DNA of 64,000 nt from Valencia hispanica. Its lineage: Eukaryota; Chordata; Actinopteri; Cyprinodontiformes; Valenciidae. The notes under the pieces were generated by a model. That model was not told where the DNA came from. It made no database searches and saw only the letters and a program-made list of their open reading frames with translations. The stretch is from assembly GCA_963556495.2 (NCBI GenBank), contig OY747712.1:9804081-9868080 (forward strand), in the 5' to 3' direction. Positions 50,136 through 60,984 of this stretch are shown here, piece by piece. Each line of letters opens with the position of its first letter. Within the stretch, counting starts at the first letter, position 1. The translations under genes were made by a program, and so were the position numbers.

Positions 50136-51110
50136 GTGAGTATTCTCCTGCCTTGCTTTTCCAACTCAAAATAAAGAGGCCCGTCGTGTTTTTTGTTTTT
50201 TTTTTGTGTGTTTTTTCTTTTTTTTTCTGGCATCAGATGATTTCATACACGCAATCAAATTCCTGGCTGGTCAGCTGGACGCAATTCAACAGCAAAACCA
50301 CAAGTTCCCACTCAGTTGTTCAGCTCCTGAAGCTACTAGATCTCCCGGACGCGGATGTTAGATATAGAAAATGTGTAAATTAATGTTGGAATAATGATGT
50401 AGATTTGAATATAATCTGATTTGGAGGATCTTTCGAGAGTAGACCAGGTGGAGACCGTTATAGGATCTCTGTGGGGTTTTTGTTGTTGTTGTTGTTTTTT
50501 TGTTATTTTACACCATCTGTGATGAGTTTTCATCCTGATGGCTGGAAAATCTGGAACATTTTTTTTTTTCATTCTGCTGGATCATATGCAGTTTATGGGT
50601 GTGTGACTGAACAGTGCCAGGCTGTCCCTGTGGTCTGCCCTGGAACTGCTCGGCCTGGATCATTCACTGAAAATATTATCTAACAAGCACCCCCCCCCCC
50701 CCCCCCCCTCCCCAAAAAAACCCCACCAAAACAGGTTGGGGGGGAACAACCCGGGATCAGATCTGCATCCTTCAGTGGGATCATTGATTGAAAAACTAAC
50801 CAGAGCTGGTCACATCTGCTCATTCTGGTGAGCTGGGGAAGCTGAGTTTTTCCAGTTCTTTCCTGTGATTATCCGAACTCTTTTCCCTGTTGTGGGACAA
50901 ACCCCACCCACGTTGCACTTCTGTGTTGTCAGCTGGAAGCTCCGTTTGTCTGTATTTTACACAGTTTTAATGGTTGCATGCGAGATTAAGGGGTTTCAAT
51001 TCAAAAGATTTTTCAAATGATACTAAAACCAGGTGAAAACTTAGACAGATTAATCATTTTGAGAGCTACAAATCAGGGATTGTAATGTATGCTTTTAATT
51101 TTAATTGAAA
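50136..51110 (+). other. Stretch after orphan donor, no gene seen
   Basis: Intron-like DNA with a poly-C tract at 50691-50708. No acceptor with an open exon was recognised here. Confidence 0.4.
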
Positions 51111-51750
51111 CTAGGGCTGGTTGATACGGCCTCAAATTTTTATTGCTATATAATCTGAAGCATGTGCGGTAACTGTATTTATTGAGATATATACTTTTTA
51201 CTGTAAGTGTCAAAATGACAGTTTTCGAACATTCTCACTTTCCAGATACATTACAGCAGAACAACAACTTCAAAAAAAGTTTAGAATGCCATTTAAAGAA
51301 CATGTATTGTGCAAAATGCAGTTTAAAAAGATTCAATCTTCAAAACAAAAATTCTCATAACATAAAGATGAAGATATTTTTAATAAATGAAAAGCTAAAT
51401 CACAAGGTTCAAAATTGTCCACTTTCCTGGTTACTTATTTATAAACTTAATGTCGCACAACAAAATAAACCTGCAGATATTTGAATTAAAGATGCTTCAA
51501 GTTCAACAGATTTTTTTCCCATTAAATGGAAAACAGATTTTTAACTTGCAATATGTATTTAAAGATGAACGCTGAACATCAGTATTTATCCTCCTTGATG
51601 ACAGCTTGATGATATCAAAATGCGCAATCGTGGTATGCGGCCATAGTCAAAATCTCTACCTTTTGGCTAAATTTGTATAATTTCTACCGTATACCTTTTT
51701 ATATGTGCGGTAACGATATTTATTGCGACATATTCTTTTCATCTGTTTAT
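51111..51750 (+). repeat. Repeat family B copy 3 with empty site
   Basis: Starts CTAGGGCTGGTTGATACGG and follows the flanks of 10715-12302. The octamer CCAGATAC is present once at 51242-51249, where the first copy holds a 968-bp insertion. GTGCGGTAACGATATTTATT returns at about 51704, suggesting a second partial copy in tandem. Confidence 0.7.
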
Positions 51751-51784
51751 ACATCTCATGCATAAACAGGTGAAATGTACATGT

Positions 51785-52092
51785 ATCTATTTTTATTTTA
51801 CTTTTTAGAATTTGAATGAAACTATTAATGACAGTAATTTTTGTAGTAAAATTTAAAACTATGACTGGTAGTTGGTGGCTGTTTTCACCTTCTTTGTTCC
51901 AGTGGATCAACTAGATCTAGTAATAAAACTTGATGTGTTAAAGTATGAAACAGGTTGGAGCATTTAGAATGATGTGACATTTTTCTGTAGTTAAATAAAG
52001 TTTTAAACAATATATAGTCTTACTCATAGTATCGCGATATATCGTATCGTCTCCCCTGTATCGCCAGAGTTTTACCAATACACAAACCTAAT
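51785..52092 (+). repeat. hAT-like MITE relic, as at 10851-11818
   Basis: AATGACAGTAATTTTTGTAG and ATATCGTATCGTCTCCCCTG match the nested MITE of family B copy 1, without the Harbinger insertion. Ends near ACACAAACCTA. Confidence 0.6.
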
Positions 52093-52279
52093 ATCTTTGT
52101 AACAAAAGTAAACAGTTAAAACAATATAAACTGTGTTTAACTCTACAGCAAATTAAATTAAACTTACGTTTAACAACTGGTCAAGTGAACAAAATGAGGT
52201 GTTTAACTCTGTCCAGGGGTCGCGTTAACTGAACATTATCCATATTTGACCGTTTTTTTTTCTTTTAAACGGTGATGGA

Positions 52280-52698
52280 AAAATCTGAAGGCAGTTGGTC
52301 ATTTTGACATATTGGTATTCACACCTCTGACCACTTGGCGCAGACGGGCGGACGTTTTCAACATTACGCACAGAGTTCGGGTAACTGAATCAATAAATAA
52401 AGAGCCCATGCTGCCAGGTTTCCTCCCGCTGAAGCGATCGGGGAAAAACCCTCGTTCAGAGAGTTTTCGCCAAATTCTTATCAGTTCAAATGGAGAAATG
52501 TTCCCTGTTTTAAAAACCATGGCTGTAGTGGCGCGTCCGCCTCCATTACGCACAGGCGGAGCGTTCGGAGTAACGCCGCACTGAACGCTCAGTAACGGCA
52601 ACGTCGGAAACGGTAATTAGTTAGATTACCCCGTTACTGATAAAAACAAAGGCATTAACTGACACCGTTCTTTTAAACGGCGTTATTACCAACACTGC
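52280..52698. repeat. hAT-like repeat ending ACCAACACTG
   Basis: AGATTACCCCGTTACTGATA, then AACGGCGTTATTACCAACAC and TG: the inverse of the common fish hAT end CAGTGTTGGTAATAACG. Left end unclear. Short frames on both strands are not protein-like. Confidence 0.55.
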
Positions 52699-52957
52699 TG
52701 AGGAGGTGTAGTCAGACCATTTGAACCAAACTAGTGCGTCACGTTTGGGTTGAACCCCTCCTATCCAGTGAGAGTCCGACTGGCGGTGGAAGCGCTTTCC
52801 TGATTACGGCGGGGTAATAAAATGGCATACCGATTCACTCGGTGGAAACGAGACGTATGGGGGATCCCAACCAAAGTCTGGAGTATTTGAAACAAAGTTT
52901 CTTGGAGTGACACTGGACCATCAAATCTGCTGGAAACCCCAAACGAATAAAATTTAA

Positions 52958-53937
52958 AGTGGACATATCATGCTTTTAAATTCTTCCTTTTTACATCTAA
53001 ACAATTCAGTTGTGGTCTATATATATAGTGGAACTGCAGCTATTAGGTCTGACTGTTTTATTATAGCAGTTCTATAGGATCATCTTCTTCGCCTGTTCAC
53101 ATGTGTCTGAACAGGGTTTGCAGAATGACTCGTTTTGGTGCGGTCCCTTTAAATGTGCAGGACGTGCTGCATACCACGCCCCCCTCCAGGTCGCCGAACC
53201 TTCCACTCCACCCCATTCAGCCATTTTTGTAGTTTGATAGAGAACCGGCAAGTTAGCACTGCAGAAACTTTTTGTTCGTCAATTATTTAGATTTTTTTTT
53301 TTTTTATGTCTGAAGAGTTGTCCATCCAGCCATACATGTTCGAGCCAGAGTCTGACCATGAGCAAGAGAAAAATGAAGGGACTGAACCCTGGATGAGACG
53401 AAGTCTTTCAGAAAACCCTTATTGATACTGGCGGAAGTTACTGAAGCGCTCGCCTTTGAAGTGTTTGGCGCAAACAAAAACCACTTTAGCCACAGATTTC
53501 GACACATTTCCATTAAAAATAAAACTTAACCACGCACTTCGAAGCGGTTCTGATGCTGGGAGACGGTGTAAAGAGTTGTGCGGGTTAATACACCCAACAA
53601 CAGAACATTTTGACATTTGTACTTTCGGCATATCTAAACTTGGACTACAAACTCACGGCGAGAAATAAAGATGGCGGATTCGCTCAGGGTTTATGCGGAA
53701 ATCCATGACCAAGTTTGGCAGTTCCAGTGCAAGTACCGTGACGTAATAGTTCAAAAAACGTAATAGATAATAGAGAAAACTGAACGGCTTAAAAAATATG
53801 ACCTAAAACATTGTACAAAATTATCTCCACAACACATGGAGTGACAAATTTATGCTTTTTGCACTCCTAGACGCTCTAAATTCACTACACAAAGCATTTA
53901 AGGGCTAAAAAAGTGGAATTTTCATGATATGTCCCCT
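52958..53937. mobile_element. Kolobok-like element, TTAA-flanked, 980 bp
   Basis: Ends AAGTGGACATATCATG and CATGATATGTCCCCT, inverted with small differences. Flanked by TTAA at 52954-52957 and 53938-53941. TTAA duplications occur in Kolobok and piggyBac; the THAP-type frame inside favours Kolobok. Too short for a transposase. Confidence 0.8.
53419..53631 (-). CDS. THAP-domain ORF inside Kolobok-like element
   Basis: 70 codons from the ATG at 53631: MPKVQMSKCSVVGCINPHNS, then VFVCAKHFKGERFSNF. The C2CH pattern (CSVVGC near the start, CAKHF later) and a Trp 33 residues in (AWLSF) fit a THAP zinc-finger DNA-binding domain. In Kolobok elements this domain is the transposase N-terminus; the catalytic part is absent. 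A chance of splicing to further exons remains, but a remnant is more likely. Confidence 0.7.
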   Translation of the reverse strand: MPKVQMSKCSVVGCINPHNSLHRLPASEPLRSAWLSFIFNGNVSKSVAKVVFVCAKHFKGERFSNFRQYQ

Positions 53938-54047
53938 TTAAATCCAAACTGGTAAAGATCAAAATACGTTCCCATACCTGATTAGAAAGCTCAGCGCCTT
54001 CTGTTTTCATCTCTAATATTACCATAACTGAGTTATGGTGTGGAGTA

Positions 54048-54125
54048 GGGATGTAAGAAAACATCGATATATCGCGATATTTTATGTCACGATATTGTAT
54101 CAATATTCAAAAGCAATGTGTCGAA
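54048..54125. repeat. MITE end of GTAGGGATGTAA type
   Basis: GTAGGGATGTAAGAAAACAT then CGATATATCGCGATATTTTA, a common fish element start. No right end found; the next 1.1 kb (54126-55306) is AT-rich and shows no gene. Confidence 0.5.
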
Positions 54126-55306
54126 TTTTTATTGCATATATCCTTCAAAAGAGAACAATCAGACACAATGTGGGTTTTAGGGAACACACAAACTCACCAT
54201 TTCTGAAAGCGAAAAAATTAAAAAGAATATGGGGAATATTAAACAGCTCCCATGATCTTCAAAGCAAGAAACCGTTTACTTCCAGGAATCATTCATCAAA
54301 AAAATGTCTTAAACGAGGAGGAAAATGTTAAAATCTAAAACAAAATAATTCAGAGGTATAATATATGAGATTAGAGAATTTTTGCGATCATTTGAATCGT
54401 CATTAATCAAAATTATTAACATACACTGCTAATTAAAGTGTGCTCAAAAGTTAAGTACGTGGATTGTGTTTTGGGCTTGAAATAACAATAGGATGGGATA
54501 TAATGGCAACAATAAGATTATGGTACAAATACGTGAAATGTTTAAATAACCCAGAGCCGATGGGGGGTAGAAAATCACAGGTTCTAAAATCATTGTTCCC
54601 CTTAAACAAAATGGGGGGGGGGGGAAAGCTGTTTAAAAGTCAAACTTAAATGGGATTTAAACTACAGATACAGAACGCCTAGAATGAGGTTAATACAATG
54701 AATAAATAATCCTGATTTCTAAAGTTTATCTGAAAAACAAACAAAAAGGTGAGTCTTACATTTGCCCTCTTAAAAGATCTCAGCAATCTCTGGGTAGCCC
54801 GACATCCGAAAAATCCACTAATCACGCAGAATATTAATGAATGTAGAACATGAGCCTTAAAATCAGTTTTAAAACGCAAAGGTAGCCAATGCTAAGACCG
54901 CAGATGTGCGATCTGCCTGTCTACATCCTTCCACAAACCAAGCCCCTTGTGCATTAAAAAATGCAATGGGGGTTTTGTGCTTAAAAACAAGCGCTCAACA
55001 CCTCCGAATTGCGCCCACGATTGTATGCGCTTGTTATCGAGAGGCTGAAAGAAGTTGTACGTTTTTCAGGTTTTTCACCTGTCAAGTTGTCCCCACAGAG
55101 CGCTGGGACGGGATGAATTAGTTTAACTTTGAGAAGAGCGCAGGAGGGCGGCCTTGGCAGCGCCGAACCATCTGCACAGAAATCCCATCACCTGCATTAT
55201 GTCAGTAATGCTAATAAACAATAATTTCCTTCAAAGGGACTGAAAGGTTGATTTGGAAGATGTGGTCTGTGTGAGGGATGGATTTGGTGCTACAGATAAA
55301 AGAAAT

Positions 55307-56404
55307 TAGGGCTGTCGAACGATAAAAATGTTTCCCCATCCAATTAATCACAGGGTAGCTGTGAATCAATCACAATTAGTAAACATTCCAAAACATGACT
55401 GAAAAAGTAAAATTTTCGTTGTAAATTAAAGACAAAACCAGAAATTGTTGCTCTTTTTAAGAAACTACAGAAAAGATGCTTGTAACTTTTCTCATCACAT
55501 TTAAACGCGGCCCTTTTAACCTGTTTATCTTTTAGCCAGTCGCTACGGCAAACTAACTGGTTAACATTTCCTGAATGCAAAGCTTGACCGTTTCTTATTT
55601 ATTTTGGACAACCCTGAGCATCCTCTTTATGAGACTATATCCTACAACAACAGAGTGTCTTCAGTCCGAGGCTTTTCCATTTTTGCTGCAACACAGACTG
55701 CTGCAGAAGATCCTTCCTGGCCACAGCCATCAGGATCTACAACAACTCCTTGAAGAAGTAAATAGTATGAGCTACAACATCTCTTGTTTTCTCTCCGGGA
55801 TCAATAAAGTGTTTTTGAATTTAATTTTTCTGAATAATAGACAGATTATTTGTTTATCGACATGGCGACTACATTACCCCCTGGTTCCCACTGTTATTGT
55901 TTCCAGTTATCTTGCTGCTGCAGTGTTGGTTAGCTATGTTAGCTCGTTTGTTAGCCAAGGCTTACTGGATGTGAAGTTGTCGCTGCAGATTGTTGCATTT
56001 TTAATCATCTGCTCGTTCCAATCTCTGTCCAATCTTTTGTTTGCCTCAAAAGGGGCGAGTCGAGGGAGTAGAAAGAACTTGCACGTTGGTTGTTTTCATC
56101 AAAGCGACAAACACAAGACACAATCACGTCTCTTTCTCCAGATTACACGCGCAGCAGCGCAGGGAGTGACTTAGACCGATGAGAGACGTTCACACGGAAC
56201 CACGGATGCAGTTCGGGTACGCCGTGTTGTTTACGTGACGAGCGAGCACTGAAAGCAGCGCGGGTTGAATTGTGGAATTAACAGGGCGGGTCATTCTGTG
56301 CATGCATTAATTGCTTCTTTTTTTTTTTTTTTTTTTTTTTTAAAGGAATCGCGTTAATTCTACAAATTAATCAACCTGTGTTAATGCCTTAAATTTGACA
56401 GCCC
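55307..56404. mobile_element. TAGGGCTGTC element with LINE tail inside
   Basis: Starts TAGGGCTGTCGAACGATAAA and ends AAATTTGACAGCCCA, imperfect inverted ends, with GCGTTAATTCTACAAATTAA near the right. At 55594-55830 it holds a plus-strand CR1/Rex1-like 3' end (CCTGAGCATCCTCTTTATGA, then GATCAATAAAGTGTTTTTGA). A poly-T run spans about 56320-56341. Confidence 0.7.
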
Positions 56405-56704
56405 AAAAAAAAAAAATACATCTAGTTTTTGTTGAGAGATGTCTCTACGTATTTAGTTTCAACACGTTTCACCTCCCACACTTTTAAAACCTTTATAAAG
56501 AAAAAAAACTTCTGGTTCTACCCCTGAGCAGCATCAGGTGTGCCTGAACGATTGTCCGTCCTCAAGCCTCACAATCATGATTAGCTGGTGGGCAAATCCG
56601 TCTTATCGGCCAAATGTCGTTTTTCCCCCTCCATATTCAAATCAGTGATGTCCTGCTTTTTCAGTCATCATATTTTAAGTTTCAGTTCTTCTGTTTGTTT
56701 CCAG

Positions 56705-56799
56705 AAAATCCTTGTGCAGTTCTATGGATTCAAGGATGAAAAGAAACACTCCGACACTCTGTCTGGACCCAGGATGATCAGGGTCATCAGCAGCAACAG
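56705..56799 (+). CDS. Orphan exon-like segment, gene unknown
   Basis: A strong acceptor (TTCTTCTGTTTGTTTCCAG) and donor (CAACAG|GTAAGC) bound 95 nt. Only one of the three frames is open: KILVQFYGFKDEKKHSDTLS, then GPRMIRVISSN plus two bases. I do not recognise the peptide. It starts in phase 0 and ends in phase 2. It lies between the orphan promoter at 49558-50135 and epc1. It could be an exon of an unplaced gene, an alternative upstream exon, or chance. Confidence 0.4.
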
Positions 56800-57985
56800 G
56801 TAAGCTGCTTTAAGGGAAAGTTTATCATTATTCTGACCTTGTTAAATCGAAGGCTGGGAGGTTTTTAGAATAGTGACTAAGTGATTAAACGGGGGCAACT
56901 GTCTCAATAAAATGGAGAAATACCACTTAATGGGAGTGGGGCTCTAAAACTTCCTGTGTGTAGCATCTTTGCACATGCATGTTGGTTCATTCCCTGTCCT
57001 GCCAGATGGAGGCAGCATTGTGCATGCTGTGACTCATTTCACCTGGAGTAAACATCTCTTTTTTTATTTATGTACTAGCTAGTTCTGGCATCACTGCTGA
57101 TGAGGTTCAGTGGATCTGAACTGTTTTTCCTGCTCAACCTGCTACGTTTCGCCTTTGTAGTGTTAAATGGCTTGAGCGGAAGTTGGTCAAGTCGTGTTCC
57201 TCTTGTTTACACACCGAATAAAATTTTAGAAAGTGTTAGGCTACAAACAGCCTGAGTTTTTGGGTACAATTTGTTTTTTTATTTTGCTTAAAACTGCAGC
57301 GTTGCTTAACTTTAGTTGAATAATTGTTGAAATAAAGAAAAGTATGCATTCCTTATTATGGAAAGTACATATTTTATGGTGTACACCCATTTCATTAAAC
57401 ATCAAACATAACTGCATTATTTGAAAACTTTTATTCAATTGGAGGGACTAATATCTGGAAATGTAAGGAAGAGAATAAAAGTGTAAGTAATTCTTGTAAT
57501 AAATGATAAACATGGATGGATTAAAGTCTTTGTTTTTATACTATTTAAAATATTACTTCCACATCTATGCTGTTTTAATTTTTAAAACTTAAATTGGTTT
57601 GGAATATTCAGACAGGTGCTATTTTCTGAACGGAATGTTTATATATATATATATATATCGTTTTTTATCTTTATTTGTTTCAAACAGCAATATGATTTTT
57701 TTTATTTTCTTTTATATGAAATTTTAACTTTATTTTTGATTATTTAAATCTTTATTTCCATTTTTTGCTATGCTTTTATATGATCCCTTATTTGTTTTTT
57801 ATTTTACGTCTAAAATTATATAGCTTTTATTTCTAATTTAAAATGTTTCATTATGAGTTTGTTTTTTTATTGTGTTTTTAACCTCCATTTTTTGGGAATA
57901 AATTTGATCCATTTTATTTTTCATCGCTCCATAAACTACTACCGCGTATTTCGGCCATGTCTTACGGTTTATTTCAATAATTGAT
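56800..57985 (+). other. Intergenic stretch upstream of epc1
   Basis: AT-rich, with a short (AT)n at 57640-57658. No gene recognised. Confidence 0.4.
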
Positions 57986-57989
57986 GTGA

Positions 57990-58397
57990 ACGTGTGGAGC
58001 GGAGTTGGTTCGCAACAAATGCCCCCTTTTCCCCCCCGCCAAACCCCGGCAACGCGCAAGCGCTCGGGACCGTGTGGGAATGGTCGGTCCACGAACTTGG
58101 GGGTTGGACCGCTCCGAGCGAAACAGAGCAAAAGAGTTTTTAAATGTCCGCCATGTTGTCCATGGCGCACTGAACCACCGATAGGGAGCGGAGCGTCGGA
58201 AAAAAACAGTCCGAGAGAGAGCGACCGAGATCCGGGCCTTCCCCCCAGCTCCGCTGGCGACGCCCTAAATACGAGCTAGAACCTTCCGAACGTTAGAGAC
58301 TAACCGCACAGAAACATCCATGAAAGCTCCACTCGGTTCCGTTGTGAGCTTTAGGAGATCGGATAGATTTATATCGCATCTGGAATTGTGAAAAAAA
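57990..58397 (+). promoter_or_regulatory. epc1: CpG-rich promoter and 5' UTR of epc1
   Basis: CpG-dense sequence directly before the start codon. It holds a short upstream ORF (58144-58173: ATG to TGA, nine codons) if transcription starts before it. A perfect YY1-type AAAATGGCCGCC follows in intron 1 at 58655-58666, a common spot for such sites. No TATA box seen, as expected for a housekeeping chromatin gene. Confidence 0.7.
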
Positions 58398-58550
58398 ATG
58401 AGTAAATTGTCGTTTCGGGCACGGGCGCTGGACGCTTCCAAGCCGCTACCCGTCTTCCGTTGTGAGGATTTACCCGACCTACACGAATATGCATCCATTA
58501 ACCGGGCCGTGCCGCAGATGCCGACGGGGATGGAGAAAGAAGAGGAATCG
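58398..58550 (+). CDS. epc1: epc1 coding exon 1 (enhancer of polycomb homologue)
   Basis: 51 codons from the ATG at 58398: MSKLSFRARALDASKPLPVF, then RCEDLPDLHEYASINRAVPQ and MPTGMEKEEES, to the donor GAATCG|GTAATG. This is the N-terminus of the EPcA domain of enhancer of polycomb, a nuclear subunit of the NuA4/TIP60 histone acetyltransferase complex. The sequence matches vertebrate EPC1 here. EPC2 has a very similar start, so the paralogue is chosen from its place next to itgb1, as in human 10p11. Remaining exons lie beyond the window. Confidence 0.9.
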
Positions 58551-59726
58551 GTAATGTTTTAAAGTTTGTAAATGTTATAAGCTTTTTATTTTATTTATTT
58601 TTTTAACGATCAGAGGCGCCCCTCTTTTTTTTTTCTTCCTGCGCAAGCTTTCACAAAATGGCCGCCGATTTTCTGGGGAGAAACACGACGGTTTCGGGCA
58701 GCTGGCGGCTCGTTGGTGGGACGTGGGTTCAGGTTTTGGGAAAATTAAACATCACGGAGTCCGTATTTGATTAAAATCACCGGGTTTTGCCGGTTTATTT
58801 TTGCACTAGACTGGTTTCTGAGTACAAAGGGGTCATGTGACTTGAGCAATGCCGACATTTTGTGTCTTGCGTGATGGAAGGGAGGTTGGTGGTGTTGGCG
58901 TAGTAGCGGAGCGCCGAGGCAAGGGGGAGCTGCTGCTCTCGGTTCAGCTTGCAGAAAATGTCAACAACGCTGCCGCGTTTTAACAGAACATAGACTGTTA
59001 TTGAACTAGTTTGTTTGTTTTTATTTTAAAAAATGTATTGCTCGTGTATTAGAGTGCATGTTAGCATTGAGAGCCGAAATGTTGTTTTTAACCAGAAAGT
59101 ATTGACAAAAGATGTTTGTGATGCCCACGCTGCCGCTTCCTTGCTGTGATGTTTCAGTAAACACACCGGGAGTTATCATGTGTATCTGCAGGGATTTTTC
59201 TCTTCAACGTGTTTGCCCTGCGGGTCACTGGGAGGACAAGCTGGTTTTACTGGGAAACTGTGCTTTTGCATTCGGTTCGGGGAATATGTTTTGAATTCAG
59301 GACAATGACTGTTTACTTCTTCAACTTGTTCTATTTCATTCAGGCTGTTCCTGTGCTTTTCTAGTCTTGAAATAAAAAAGCTAAGTAGCTAAAGAGTAAA
59401 TCGGGCAGGTTCTTGCACTTACTTTGGTTTTTCTGTAGCCTGTGTTTGGTGTCAGGGGTTCAGTGTGTCAGTGTGACCGGGACATCAGGACAGTTTGTAG
59501 GGTATCAAAAAAAAATGTGTGTGGGAGTTGTAGTAGCTGTCATTTCAAATATGGTGCTCTGCTCAGCGGGAGCATCTAATTATGTAACGCATACATTACC
59601 ACAAGACTTCAGGAGAAGCTTGTTTCTGTCGGGTTATAGAGTGTGCTTTTGTTGTCGTTGCTCCTACTTTCAGGTTTGCTTGGATATTTGTTTTCGGAGT
59701 GACCCCCGTGGAATATGTTTTGACAC
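58551..59726 (+). other. epc1: epc1 intron 1, start
   Basis: CpG-rich to about 58960, then ordinary intronic DNA. The 130-codon frame at 59413 has no splice context and was not taken as an exon. Intron 1 extends past the window end. Confidence 0.6.
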
Positions 59727-60402
59727 CAGATGTGGGCAGATTAGCCCAAAAAATTGGACTAAAAGTAAGAGTAGCACTACTTCCAACAAATCCCTATTTG
59801 ATTAATAGGCTACCCAAGTACTGAGTAACTATTTAATATCATTTAATGTAATATTTAAAAATGCTATTAGTTTGAAAAAAATATGTGCAAATTCTGGTAT
59901 TTTAAAGACTAAATTATACAACTTCAAGTATGAGAAACAAGCAATTAAACAATTTATTTTCTGTAACAAACTTATGAAGCTAAAACTTGGGTTAGGTAAT
60001 GTGTACATACTTAGAGCAGGGTAAAGTACTTCCATTGTCTATGTTTGCGGTTTACCGTATATTCACTGTTTTCAAATGGCACAACAGATAGAAGATAACG
60101 TTAGAACAACAAAGCTTGTGTTACAAACAAGAGGTCTCACTTAAATGTAAACTTTTAAGTATATGTCTGTATCTCGTGCTTTCTTTGGTTCAAATGTGCT
60201 TTTTTTCTTTTTCATTTACTAAAGTTACTCATGTCTGGTAGAGCATCCAGAAATTTAACTCGAGTAAGAGTAGCAATACTTCATAATAATATTACTCGCT
60301 AAAAGTAAAAGTAGGGTGTAGTAAAACTGATAAAAGTACATTTTCTCCTAAAAGTTACTCCGGTAAATGTTACTGAGTAAAACTAGATGCTACCCACCAC
60401 TG
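59727..60402. repeat. hAT-like repeat family A copy 4, both ends present
   Basis: Starts CAGATGTGGGCAGA and ends GCTACCCACCACTG, inverted ends. Flanks TTTGACAC and TTTAACAT agree at 6 of 8 bases, a decayed 8-bp duplication. Inside: ACTCGAGTAAGAGTAGCAAT. Confidence 0.75.
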
Positions 60403-60984
60403 TTTAACATTTGACTTTTATTTATTTTTTTAAAGCTGTTTTTAATTTTGATACCTCGGGAAAAATAGTAATTGTGCAAAACATTTTGAGTCTCCAAATA
60501 CTCAGACAAAATTTTTTTTTAAGTCATTTTACCTGACATTTTTAAATCTTTACTTTGTAAAGTATTTTTAACTGAGTTGCAAACTGGTTTAACAAGGGAT
60601 TTTTAGATCTTCATCCCAACATTCACTAATTTACGCTCAATGACGACCACTCCCATAACGATTATTCTCTCTATTTGGATATGAATCCATAACGGCCTAC
60701 AATCAGAGCCTGACAGAAATGGTAGTAAAAAAAAAAAGAGAAACTCATTCAATAAAAATGCAGCTGTAGTGGTAAAAAAAAAAAAGTTTGTCCTGTTTGA
60801 ATTGTAAACACAGGAATTATAGGTGCTTCCATGGCCACTAGGCCAGTTTGCCCCATAACCCCCTGAAGCACAATATATTGTCGATTTATGGGTGTAGAAA
60901 TATCACCATCTAGAACCACTTAGGCTTCAGTGAATTGTCTATTTATGCCGATAATGTATTTGAAGATGCTTGTTGTTTTAATGT
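60403..60984 (+). other. epc1 intron 1 stretch, nothing recognised
   Basis: AT-rich with short A-runs; no repeat partner or exon seen. Confidence 0.4.

Noticed and set aside
55575..56174. 199-codon frame with hydrophobic stretches
   Set aside because: Runs across a LINE tail and an element interior; composition follows the repeats.
57838..58279. Frames on both strands in the epc1 CpG region
   Set aside because: Explained by high GC and lack of stops around the promoter; no splice or domain support for a divergent gene.
59413..59805. 130-codon cysteine-rich frame in epc1 intron 1
   Set aside because: No splice signals, no recognisable domain, and its end overlaps repeat family A.
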